A stretch of 5,593 nt of DNA from Candidatus Poseidonia alphae. Lineage in GTDB: Archaea > Thermoplasmatota > Poseidoniia > Poseidoniales > Poseidoniaceae. The notes beneath the pieces were generated by a model, which did not search any database, was not told the origin of the DNA, and worked only from the letters and a program-made list of their open reading frames with translations. The translations under genes and the position numbers were made by a program. The stretch covers positions 1 to 5,593 of the forward strand of contig DAVD01000001.1 in assembly GCA_002505405.1 (NCBI GenBank). The letters run 5' to 3'. Positions 1 through 5,593 of the stretch are shown in pieces (the first letter of the stretch is position 1; each line of letters begins with the position of its first letter).

Positions 1-1156
1 TCTTCTTCGGACCGGGTGGACCGCTGAGGGTCGGGGATGCTTGTGTTTCTGGTTCTTCTTCCTCTTCTTCGAATACTGCGCCGCAATGTGGACATGTTGG
101 ATCGCTGTCCTTCACGAGGCCATCGCAAATCTCGCAGGCGAACATATCTTCTTCAGGTTCAGCCCCAATCCTCTCTGTTTTGCCGTCTTTAGAACGGAAC
201 ATGGACACTGCACACGTCAAATCATACCCTTTGAGTGCAAGTTCGGTTTGAATTGCATGTTCAAAGGCTTGAGTCAAATCCTCAGGGGTATCAAGGACTC
301 TTCCGTCGTCAACATAGGTCACATTTACTTCAAAGAGACCATCATTCAATTTGGTTTGAGGTGCTTCAACTGCAACGCCTCGCTTTCGAGCAACCCGTCG
401 AATGGCCACTTCAGATATGCGACGTAAAAGGGCGTCGTTTGGAGCATCGGCTGATGTTTGACCGATTCCCGCGGCCATGATTTCTGCTGCAGGGTTATTG
501 GCCTCATTCCCACCACGAAGATGAGATGGAAGCTCTCCACCCCCAAGGTTAGCAAGAACACTGGAGGCGGGAGATTGATTCATCGAAAGCCATTGACTTC
601 TGCGTTCATCCTTGACGGCTCGCTCTGCTTCTGCAAGGCGGTTAACCATAGCGTCGGTAGGCGATGCTGCAGGGTTTTGAGCAATTGTTGTCCCTCCGGG
701 ATTCATTGGAGACACGTTTCCGTTATTGACTGGAGCTGCCCCACTGGCAATTGATGGCCCACGGGGTAGTGTAGGCATGTCGGAGACGGGCGCCACATTC
801 GAACGTTGTGGTGGTTGCTGTTGTTGAGGAGGGAACTGCGTTGGAGGGAAATTACCTTGCATCGGTTGGTTGGGATATACACCTGGGGGAAGGTTCTGGT
901 TTTGTTGGATTCCTTGAGCCATTCCTTGCAACATGTCTTGGGGTATATGCCCCATTTGATTCAAGTTGTTTTCTTGTTGCATTCGTTGTTCCTGCCCTGA
1001 AACTGGGTCAAAGGAACGCTGCGGTGGAAACGGGGGTAAGTTTTGAGAGGGCGGTGGATTGAATCCACCAGCCATGGAATTGTCTTGACGAGAGCCGCAT
1101 TCAGGGCAAAACATACTGTCATCGGGGATGACCACTGCACATGAGCCGCAATTCAC
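1..1156 (-). CDS. Zinc-ribbon protein with ribbons near both ends of the visible part and a Pro/Gln/Asn-rich linker (partial, 3' end outside window)
   Basis: The frame is open from a GTG at 1156 to the window edge, giving 385 visible residues. Residues 3-20 form a zinc ribbon (Cys3, Cys6, Cys17, Cys20, with a CPECGS knuckle). Residues about 31-165 are low-complexity, rich in Pro, Gln and Asn, and probably disordered. Residues 168-190 look like a charged helix. Residues 241-337 look like a folded alpha/beta domain that I do not recognise. A second ribbon follows (Cys341, Cys344, Cys355, Cys358, CPHCG), then six consecutive Glu and a Pro/Ser/Gly tail running off the window. No membrane segment or signal peptide is visible. 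The GTG start is chosen because AGGAGGGG lies 5 bases upstream and the protein then begins directly with the ribbon. An in-frame ATG at 1258 would add 34 residues but has no Shine-Dalgarno. The ribbons suggest zinc binding and a scaffold or nucleic-acid/protein-binding role, but the function is unknown. The style resembles proteins of marine Group II-type archaea (inference). Confidence 0.85.
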   Translation of the reverse strand, partial: MNCGSCAVVIPDDSMFCPECGSRQDNSMAGGFNPPPSQNLPPFPPQRSFDPVSGQEQRMQQENNLNQMGHIPQDMLQGMAQGIQQNQNLPPGVYPNQPMQGNFPPTQFPPQQQQPPQRSNVAPVSDMPTLPRGPSIASGAAPVNNGNVSPMNPGGTTIAQNPAASPTDAMVNRLAEAERAVKDERRSQWLSMNQSPASSVLANLGGGELPSHLRGGNEANNPAAEIMAAGIGQTSADAPNDALLRRISEVAIRRVARKRGVAVEAPQTKLNDGLFEVNVTYVDDGRVLDTPEDLTQAFEHAIQTELALKGYDLTCAVSMFRSKDGKTERIGAEPEEDMFACEICDGLVKDSDPTCPHCGAVFEEEEEEPETQASPTLSGPPGPKK

Positions 1157-1161
1157 ACGTT

Positions 1162-1169
1162 CCCCTCCT
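1162..1169 (-). promoter_or_regulatory. Shine-Dalgarno site of the zinc-ribbon gene
   Basis: On the minus strand this reads AGGAGGGG, a near-perfect match to the 16S rRNA anti-Shine-Dalgarno. It is followed by a 5-base spacer (AACGT) and the GTG at 1156. It decides the start against the longer in-frame ATG at 1258. Confidence 0.7.
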
Positions 1170-1307
1170 AGGCCTACGCTTGGGCGACCCTTCCTAAAGG
1201 ATTCCGACAAATCCCCCTTCTTTGCGTCGTTCCTTCGGCATCTCCGGACGATGCACATTCACTTTCAAACACATACGTTCATTCGCAAGAGCGGGGTGCA
1301 TTGGAAA

Positions 1308-1315
1308 GAGGGGAG
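1308..1315 (+). promoter_or_regulatory. Shine-Dalgarno site of the first prenyl synthase gene
   Basis: The sequence GAGGGGAG lies just before the ATG at 1319, with a 3-base spacer from its end and 7 bases from the GAGG core. It supports ATG 1319 over the in-frame TTG at 1301, which precedes and would overlap this site. Confidence 0.6.
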
Positions 1316-1318
1316 CAC

Positions 1319-2335
1319 ATGTCAGTCTTGATCAATCCAAAAATCAACAATTTGCTCGAGACAACCTCCCGTTCTTTTTATCCAACATTGAAATACCTGC
1401 CCAAGAAGATTCGTGGACAAATTGGTTTGTTGTACCTTCTCGCACGGGTTGCAGATACCATTGCCGACTCCAAACACGGCGAAACTGAGGTGCTATTGGA
1501 CCTCCTCGGAAAGTACAATGACGTAGCCCAAGGTCGTTCCATGACACTTCCCGACTTCACAGAACTTGCAAGCATACAGGCCAACGAGCATGAGGCAAAA
1601 CTCCTCCTGAGTGTTGACGATGTTGTTGAAGGACTCAAGGACCATGGCGAAGCAGACCAACAACGAATCCTGTCCTGCTTGGACATCATCATTGGGGGGC
1701 AAGTATTGGACCTACAGCGGTTCGGAATTGCGAACGAAGGCGGCACGATATCTTCGCTAACGAATGACGCCGAGTTGGACGATTACGCATTCCGAGTTGC
1801 CGGATGTGTCGGCGTATTTTGGACTGAAATGTCACTAGCCCACCTCATGAAACTGCCTCCAAAAGAGGAGAAGGTTTTTCGTGAAAAAGGAGTGCGTTTC
1901 GGAAAGGCATTGCAGATGATTAATATCCTGAGAGACATACCAGAAGACCTTCGTTTTGGGAGGTGCTACATCCCGTCTGAAACACTGTCAAGGCACGATC
2001 TCAAACCAGAGGACCTGATGGATGAAAAAAACTTGGAATCATTCCGCCCCGTCTATGACGCCTATCTGGATTTGACCAACGAGCATCTTGAGGCAGCAAT
2101 TGATTACATACGAATGATTCCTGAAACACAATTTCGCCTCAAGGCATCAACAATGCTACCGGTATTGATTGGCCAGCGAACGGTTACACTCCTCAGAACG
2201 GGCAACATCCTCAATTCAGACGAACGGATTAAAGTGACTCGAGATGAAATGAAAACCTACGCCAAGAAGTTGCTCCGAGCACTTTTCATACCCGGGGGCG
2301 TTCGCCGGCTCCTCGAGAAAAACAAAGATAACTAA
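1319..2335 (+). CDS. Squalene/phytoene synthase-family head-to-head prenyl synthase (first paralogue)
   Basis: The product is 338 residues. The family joins two prenyl diphosphates (farnesyl or geranylgeranyl) head to head, with Mg2+ held by two Asp-rich motifs. The substrate-binding SRSFY stretch is at residues 17-21. The first Asp motif is DTIAD at 46-50. A conserved YxxxVAGxVG-type helix is at 156-165. The second Asp motif is NILRDIPED at 202-210, followed by GRCYIP at 214-219. These match the trans-isoprenyl diphosphate synthase, head-to-head class. The first motif has one Asp at its start rather than DD, as in squalene-synthase-like members, and has Ala where many of those have Glu. No C-terminal membrane anchor like that of eukaryotic squalene synthase is evident, so it is probably cytosolic or peripheral at the membrane. 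The next gene is a diverged paralogue, recalling the HpnC/HpnD arrangement of bacterial squalene synthesis. Whether the product is squalene, phytoene or an intermediate cannot be read from the sequence. The family call is firm; the exact reaction is not. Confidence 0.9.
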   Translation: MSVLINPKINNLLETTSRSFYPTLKYLPKKIRGQIGLLYLLARVADTIADSKHGETEVLLDLLGKYNDVAQGRSMTLPDFTELASIQANEHEAKLLLSVDDVVEGLKDHGEADQQRILSCLDIIIGGQVLDLQRFGIANEGGTISSLTNDAELDDYAFRVAGCVGVFWTEMSLAHLMKLPPKEEKVFREKGVRFGKALQMINILRDIPEDLRFGRCYIPSETLSRHDLKPEDLMDEKNLESFRPVYDAYLDLTNEHLEAAIDYIRMIPETQFRLKASTMLPVLIGQRTVTLLRTGNILNSDERIKVTRDEMKTYAKKLLRALFIPGGVRRLLEKNKDN

Positions 2336-2404
2336 TACTCTATAGAAAATAACTCGCTAAGTGACTAATTGCTCACATTTGATTTTTTGAGCCTTATTAT
2401 TTGC
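2336..2404 (+). promoter_or_regulatory. AT-rich intergenic stretch, possible promoter for the second prenyl synthase gene
   Basis: The gap after the first prenyl synthase is clearly more AT-rich than the flanking genes. It holds CTATAGAAAATAA at about 2340-2352, a T6 run at 2383-2388 and TTATTATTT at 2394-2402. The T run could end the upstream transcript, since archaeal termination often uses T tracts. The TA-rich elements could be TATA-like promoter boxes for the downstream gene. None is a strong match, so this is suggestive only. Confidence 0.3.
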
Positions 2405-2420
2405 ACCTCAAAGAGGAGGT
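2405..2420 (+). promoter_or_regulatory. Strong Shine-Dalgarno inside a small potential hairpin
   Basis: AAGAGGAGGT at 2411-2420 is a near-perfect Shine-Dalgarno. ACCTC at 2405-2409 is complementary to GAGGT at 2416-2420 (5 bp, 6-base loop). CCTC at 2406-2409 can also pair with GAGG at 2413-2416. The site is 36 bases upstream of the ATG at 2457 but only 3 bases from an in-frame ATA at 2424. Pairing could mask the site and modulate translation, but the stem is short. Confidence 0.4.
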
Positions 2421-2456
2421 CTCATAAACAAGCGGCGCGAGGGGGCAACGGTTAGG

Positions 2457-3755
2457 ATGCTAGAACGACGGAAACCGCTCGACCTCCTCTTCCCCCTCAA
2501 GGGAAACGCTTCATCCCGAAGCGGTGAGGAAGAAGTCCAGCATCCGGGAACCCTTGACCGATTGCGCGCCGGTGTCACACTGGCCCGTGATGCTGTGAAA
2601 GCAGTAAGCCTAACAGCAATGGAAGCCCTGCGGGAAGGAGCATCATACATCGGAATTGTCGGAGAAAAGAACGAACTCGTTGACCCGTTTGAACACCTTG
2701 ACGCTCCGATTTGGTCAGAACGACCCCCTGCAGAACTCCTCAAACTCGCATACGGCTACTGCGAAGAGTTGACCATGAGGGAGGCTGGAAACTTCTACCA
2801 TTCGTTCAAGTACCTCCCAGACGAACAACGAATGTCAATGTGTGCCATCTATGCATTCTGCCGCCGTGCAGATGACATTGCAGATGGCGACTGGGCAGAC
2901 CGGTTCCCTGGAAGCCAAGGCGAAATGGATCCCGAAGCAGTATCCTACCGTAGCGAACTTGAGGCGTTGCAAAATCAGGGAACCATTCTCGATCAAGACG
3001 CATACCTCAACAAAATCACACAATTGTTTTTCTTCCGAAAGAAACTCTCCACCTGCTACAATGAGGTCTATTCCACCGACCCAGTATTCCTTGCGCTAAA
3101 GGACACCGTTGGCCGATACAGCATTCAACGAGATGTGTTCGATGATTTAATTTCGGGAATGGAGGACGACCTTTACAACAACCGATACAGGAGTTTTGAT
3201 GAACTCTACATCTATTGTTACAGAGTTGCTTCCGTTGTCGGACTCATGTGCATAGAAATCTACGGATATGAAGACCCACGGGCAAGGAAATTTGCAGAAT
3301 CGTGGGGTATTTTCATGCAACTCACCAACGTTCTGCGTGATGTTGGCGAAGACATTCAACGAGACCGAGTCTACCTGCCTTTGAATGAGTTGGAACGCAA
3401 TGGCATGACAGAGGCCGAACTTGATGGTAAGATCGTCCTCAACAAACATTGGGAGCCTTACGTCCGCAGCTATGCAGCACGAGCCAGAACTTACTTGGAA
3501 GAGGCAAGACAACTGCTGCCTCTTCTCCCACGAAGGTCGCGATATTCACCCGCCGCTATGATTGCGTTTTACGACAAGATTCTCCGACAAATTGAGAAGC
3601 AACAAGGAGACGTATTCACCAAGCGAGTAAAACTCAACAAGGTGCAGAAAATATCACTTGCCGCTGCTGTATATCTTCGCCACCGATTCCTCCCTTCCTT
3701 CTTGGACCCGGTGTGGGGCGCTCTAGCCCGTGTCGGGATCTTGCCTTCAGTTTGA
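2457..3755 (+). CDS. HpnD-like squalene/phytoene synthase-family enzyme (second paralogue) with N-terminal extension
   Basis: The product is 432 residues from ATG 2457. The catalytic domain spans about residues 94-385. It opens with a segment bearing NFYHSF at 112-117, as in HpnD and phytoene synthases. The first Asp-rich motif is DDIAD at 139-143 (preceded by CRRA) and the second is NVLRDVGED at 291-299, followed by RVYLP. Both Mg2+-diphosphate sites look intact. In bacteria, HpnD makes presqualene diphosphate from two farnesyl diphosphates; phytoene synthases do the same chemistry on geranylgeranyl diphosphate. The first ~93 residues are extra: a basic start, a charged Ser/Glu stretch, and a helix-like segment with an acidic/aromatic tail. 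I do not recognise them. The start is uncertain: a strong Shine-Dalgarno at 2411-2420 points to an in-frame ATA at 2424, which would give 443 residues, whereas ATG 2457 has only a distant GAGGGGG (2439-2445). Starts inside the extension are also possible. The family call is firm; substrate and product are not. Confidence 0.9.
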   Translation: MLERRKPLDLLFPLKGNASSRSGEEEVQHPGTLDRLRAGVTLARDAVKAVSLTAMEALREGASYIGIVGEKNELVDPFEHLDAPIWSERPPAELLKLAYGYCEELTMREAGNFYHSFKYLPDEQRMSMCAIYAFCRRADDIADGDWADRFPGSQGEMDPEAVSYRSELEALQNQGTILDQDAYLNKITQLFFFRKKLSTCYNEVYSTDPVFLALKDTVGRYSIQRDVFDDLISGMEDDLYNNRYRSFDELYIYCYRVASVVGLMCIEIYGYEDPRARKFAESWGIFMQLTNVLRDVGEDIQRDRVYLPLNELERNGMTEAELDGKIVLNKHWEPYVRSYAARARTYLEEARQLLPLLPRRSRYSPAAMIAFYDKILRQIEKQQGDVFTKRVKLNKVQKISLAAAVYLRHRFLPSFLDPVWGALARVGILPSV

Positions 3756-3813
3756 ACTACTGAAGAGCACCGACGAACCACACGTTCAAAACACGGGCCA
3801 TCTTGCTAGGAGC

Positions 3814-5337
3814 ATGGCCACGTTTGAATCACTGCAGTGGCTAAGCCGATTTCTAAAAGAGACTCCAGGCGACTCTGAAGTTGGGGGGAAGTCTCGTCAA
3901 GTCCCCAATGCATGTTGGTCACGAGTCCATCCATCCCCTCCTCCATCGCCTCAACTCCAGATGTGGTCGGAGGAGATGGGGTTCAAATTGGGACTTGCGC
4001 GACCGGATGGGCGTGTTTTGGGAGGCGAAATAACGACGCCAGGAATGGACCCCTACGCTCAACGTTACGGAGGACATCAATTCGGCTCTTGGGCGAACCA
4101 ACTTGGCGATGGTAGGGCCATTACATTGGGAGAAATCCAGTTGGCCGATGAGGTCGTAGAATTGCAACTCAAAGGAGCAGGCCACACACCTTACTCGCGT
4201 TTTGCTGATGGTAAAGCTGTCCTTCGCTCGTCACTTCGCGAGTTCCTTTGCAGCGAAGCAATGCATCACCTTGGCGTACCAACCACCCGAGCACTCTCTT
4301 TGGTTACCACAGGAGAACAAGTGGTTCGTGACGTCCTTTACAACGGCAACCCAGCCCCTGAGGCCGGAGCGGTCGTATGCCGAGTAGCCCCCAGCTTTCT
4401 TCGGTTTGGAAGTTACCAAATCCATACGGCGAACGGTGACCTTGAGACACTGACAGAACTCGTTCGTCATACCCTGAAGAACCACTTTCCAAATCATTCT
4501 GGAGACGATGATGCGGGTCTGATTGCCTGGCTAACACATGTTGCTGAGCAAACAGCGGAAATGATTTCGCATTGGATGCGGGTTGGATTTGTCCACGGGG
4601 TCATGAACACGGACAACATGTCCATTCACGGATTGACCATCGATTACGGCCCCTATGGCTGGTTGGAAGATTACAACCCTGGGTGGACACCCAATACAAC
4701 CGACGCAGGAAGAAGCAGATATTGCTACGGCCAACAGCCCCAAATTGGAGCATGGAATGTTGCTCGACTTCTCGAAGCGATGGTGCCAATGATGGATGAA
4801 CCAGAACGCCTCCACGAAGTGTTGGAAACGTATACCTCTAAATTTGAACAACTCCACAACACCATGTGGGCTAACAAACTCGGCCTTGACCTATGGAACG
4901 ATGAGGATGAAGCATTAATTCGTGACTTGAATGCTTTACTGCAAAGAGTTGAAACGGACATGACGATCTTCTTCCGCCTCCTCTGTTTCATTGAACGGCC
5001 ATCAGTTGAACTTCTGGAGGAGGCATTCTACGAACCTTCAACAATTCCACGAGATGATTGGGATGAATGGCTTCTGCGCTGGTGGGAGCGGGCAAACAAC
5101 ACCCCAGATCGAACCACAATGCTTCAGAACAATCCAAAATACGTATTGAGAAATTGGATGGCACAACTTGCGATTGATGCTGCAGACAATGGAAACTTCT
5201 CCATTGCAGAGGAACTCTTTTTAGTACTCAAAAAACCATACTCCGAGCAACCTCAGTACGAATCCAAGTGGTTCCAAAAGCGCCCAGAGTGGGCTCGACA
5301 TCGCGTTGGTTGTTCGATGCTCTCGTGCTCAAGTTGA
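3814..5337 (+). CDS. selO: SelO/YdiU-family protein adenylyltransferase (AMPylating pseudokinase)
   Basis: The product is 507 residues, a normal length for bacterial-type SelO. SelO has a kinase fold that binds ATP in a flipped orientation and transfers AMP to Ser, Thr or Tyr of target proteins; it is linked to oxidative stress. Visible landmarks are GGHQFGSWANQLGDGRA at 86-102, LKGAGHTPYSR at 119-129 with the ATP-binding Lys120, and the likely helix-C Glu143 in REFL. Arg190 and Arg197 are the probable gamma-phosphate ligands. TDNMS at 266-270 carries the Asp267/Asn268 pair, and IDYG has the metal-binding Asp277. Their spacings match the characterised Pseudomonas protein. The C-terminus ends SCSS, with Cys505 where animal SelO has selenocysteine. 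All key residues are present. ATG 3814 is chosen because the usual SelO N-terminus (FLKETPGD) follows soon after. A GTG at 3730 is also in frame but overlaps the upstream gene. TAGGAG ends only one base before the ATG, too close for a good ribosome site. The gene starts 58 bp after the HpnD-like gene and is probably co-transcribed. Confidence 0.93.
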   Translation: MATFESLQWLSRFLKETPGDSEVGGKSRQVPNACWSRVHPSPPPSPQLQMWSEEMGFKLGLARPDGRVLGGEITTPGMDPYAQRYGGHQFGSWANQLGDGRAITLGEIQLADEVVELQLKGAGHTPYSRFADGKAVLRSSLREFLCSEAMHHLGVPTTRALSLVTTGEQVVRDVLYNGNPAPEAGAVVCRVAPSFLRFGSYQIHTANGDLETLTELVRHTLKNHFPNHSGDDDAGLIAWLTHVAEQTAEMISHWMRVGFVHGVMNTDNMSIHGLTIDYGPYGWLEDYNPGWTPNTTDAGRSRYCYGQQPQIGAWNVARLLEAMVPMMDEPERLHEVLETYTSKFEQLHNTMWANKLGLDLWNDEDEALIRDLNALLQRVETDMTIFFRLLCFIERPSVELLEEAFYEPSTIPRDDWDEWLLRWWERANNTPDRTTMLQNNPKYVLRNWMAQLAIDAADNGNFSIAEELFLVLKKPYSEQPQYESKWFQKRPEWARHRVGCSMLSCSS

Positions 5338-5368
5338 AACACGTCCGCTTAGGAGGTGGAAGCCGAAA

Positions 5369-5593
5369 TCAAACGGTACGGGTGAAGGCTTGGATCCCTG
5401 TGATGTAACGGCCAAGTATGAGATTGTGGATGTCATGGGTCCCTTCGTAGGTTTTAACCGACTCAAGGTTGGCCATGTGTCGCATGATTGGATATTCGTC
5501 AAGGATTCCGTTTGCCCCATGAATATCACGGGACACGCGCGCTATTTCCAATGCGATGTCAACGTTGTTCATTTTCGCCAATGAGATTTGTTC
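5369..5593 (-). CDS. gcdH: Glutaryl-CoA dehydrogenase, C-terminal end (partial, 5' end outside window)
   Basis: The 74 visible residues end at a TGA (5371-5369) and match the C-terminal helical domain of acyl-CoA dehydrogenases. They include a KMNNVDIALEIAR helix and a RDIHGANGI segment (usually GGNGI or GANGI), then DEYPIMRHMANLES. After these comes TYEGTHDIHNLILGR, closely resembling glutaryl-CoA dehydrogenase; the Glu of YEGT (residue 50 of the visible part) is the catalytic base that removes the alpha proton. The enzyme oxidises and decarboxylates glutaryl-CoA to crotonyl-CoA using FAD, in lysine, tryptophan and aromatic-acid breakdown, and passes electrons to electron-transfer flavoprotein. 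The HDIH pattern favours glutaryl-CoA dehydrogenase over other members, but a related acyl-CoA dehydrogenase is possible. The gene is convergent with selO, with 31 bp between the two stops. Confidence 0.88.
   Translation of the reverse strand, partial: EQISLAKMNNVDIALEIARVSRDIHGANGILDEYPIMRHMANLESVKTYEGTHDIHNLILGRYITGIQAFTRTV

Larger units (their letters stand above)
1157..1318. promoter_or_regulatory. Divergent intergenic control region
   Basis: This is the 162-bp gap between the minus-strand zinc-ribbon gene and the plus-strand prenyl synthase gene, so it should hold promoters for both directions. The most AT-rich part is about 1256-1290, a plausible place for the plus-strand promoter. I cannot point to a convincing TATA/BRE box or a bacterial -35/-10 pair. 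The minus-strand frame stays open back to an ATG at 1258, so part of the gap could be coding if that start were used. Confidence 0.4.

Noticed and set aside
41..427. Plus-strand open frame rich in Phe and Cys at the left edge
   Set aside because: It is the reverse complement of the Glu-rich and zinc-ribbon codons of the minus-strand gene, which explains the Phe/Leu and Cys content.
1169..1176. Perfect 8-bp palindrome TAGGCCTA beside the zinc-ribbon gene start
   Set aside because: It is short, has no second copy nearby, and partly overlaps the Shine-Dalgarno; chance is a sufficient explanation.
1378..1746. Minus-strand open frame of 122 codons inside the first prenyl synthase gene
   Set aside because: It is antisense to strongly conserved coding sequence, and its Ser/Arg-rich composition is typical of a shadow frame.
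2371..2392. Inverted repeat GCTCA/TGAGC around a T6 run as a hairpin terminator
   Set aside because: The stem is only 5 bp with a 12-base loop, and the T run lies in the loop rather than after the stem, so it is not an intrinsic terminator. The T run alone may still matter.
3147..3512. Minus-strand open frame of 121 codons inside the HpnD-like gene
   Set aside because: It lies wholly antisense to a clear enzyme gene with both catalytic motifs; its product has no recognisable domain and no good ribosome site was seen.
3730..3813. GTG at 3730 as the selO start, overlapping the upstream gene by 26 bases
   Set aside because: The added 28 residues do not resemble the SelO N-terminus and the GTG has no well-spaced Shine-Dalgarno; ATG 3814 fits the family better.
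5335..5337. TGA after the SelO tail as a selenocysteine codon
   Set aside because: The position of Sec is already filled by Cys505, the protein ends at the normal family C-terminus, and no selenocysteine insertion hairpin was recognised downstream.

Overview
The window is a gene-dense stretch of prokaryotic DNA of roughly even GC content. It holds five protein-coding genes, two of them cut by the window edges. I see no RNA genes, mobile elements or CRISPR arrays. The zinc-ribbon protein at the left edge has paired CxxC knuckles at both ends, a Pro/Gln/Asn-rich linker and an acidic run after the last knuckle. That style recalls marine Group II-type (Poseidoniia/Thermoplasmatota) archaea. This assignment is an inference from protein style only, and a bacterial source is not excluded.

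Layout from left to right: (1) positions 1-1156, minus strand, the N-terminal 385 residues of a protein with a zinc ribbon near each end of the visible part. (2) A 162-bp divergent control region. (3) Positions 1319-2335, plus strand, a squalene/phytoene synthase-family enzyme of 338 residues. (4) A 121-bp AT-rich gap with a strong Shine-Dalgarno sequence that could fold into a small hairpin. (5) Positions 2457-3755, plus strand, a second, diverged squalene/phytoene synthase-family enzyme of the HpnD type, with an unusual N-terminal extension of about 93 residues. (6) Positions 3814-5337, plus strand, SelO, a pseudokinase-fold protein AMPylase with Cys where animal SelO has selenocysteine. (7) Positions 5369-5593, minus strand, the C-terminal end of glutaryl-CoA dehydrogenase, convergent with selO.

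The three plus-strand genes run in the same direction and may form an isoprenoid-centred unit. Two head-to-head prenyl synthase paralogues side by side recall the bacterial HpnC/HpnD pair, which together with HpnE makes squalene from farnesyl diphosphate. No HpnE-like oxidoreductase or phytoene desaturase is in the window, so the product (squalene, phytoene or other) cannot be fixed here. SelO is a redox-linked protein-modifying enzyme with no known direct part in this pathway. Its downstream position may be simple co-transcription.

The points most worth a second look are the paralogue pair, the N-terminal extension of the second enzyme, and its start region. In that region a near-perfect Shine-Dalgarno sequence lies just upstream of an in-frame ATA rather than a standard start codon.
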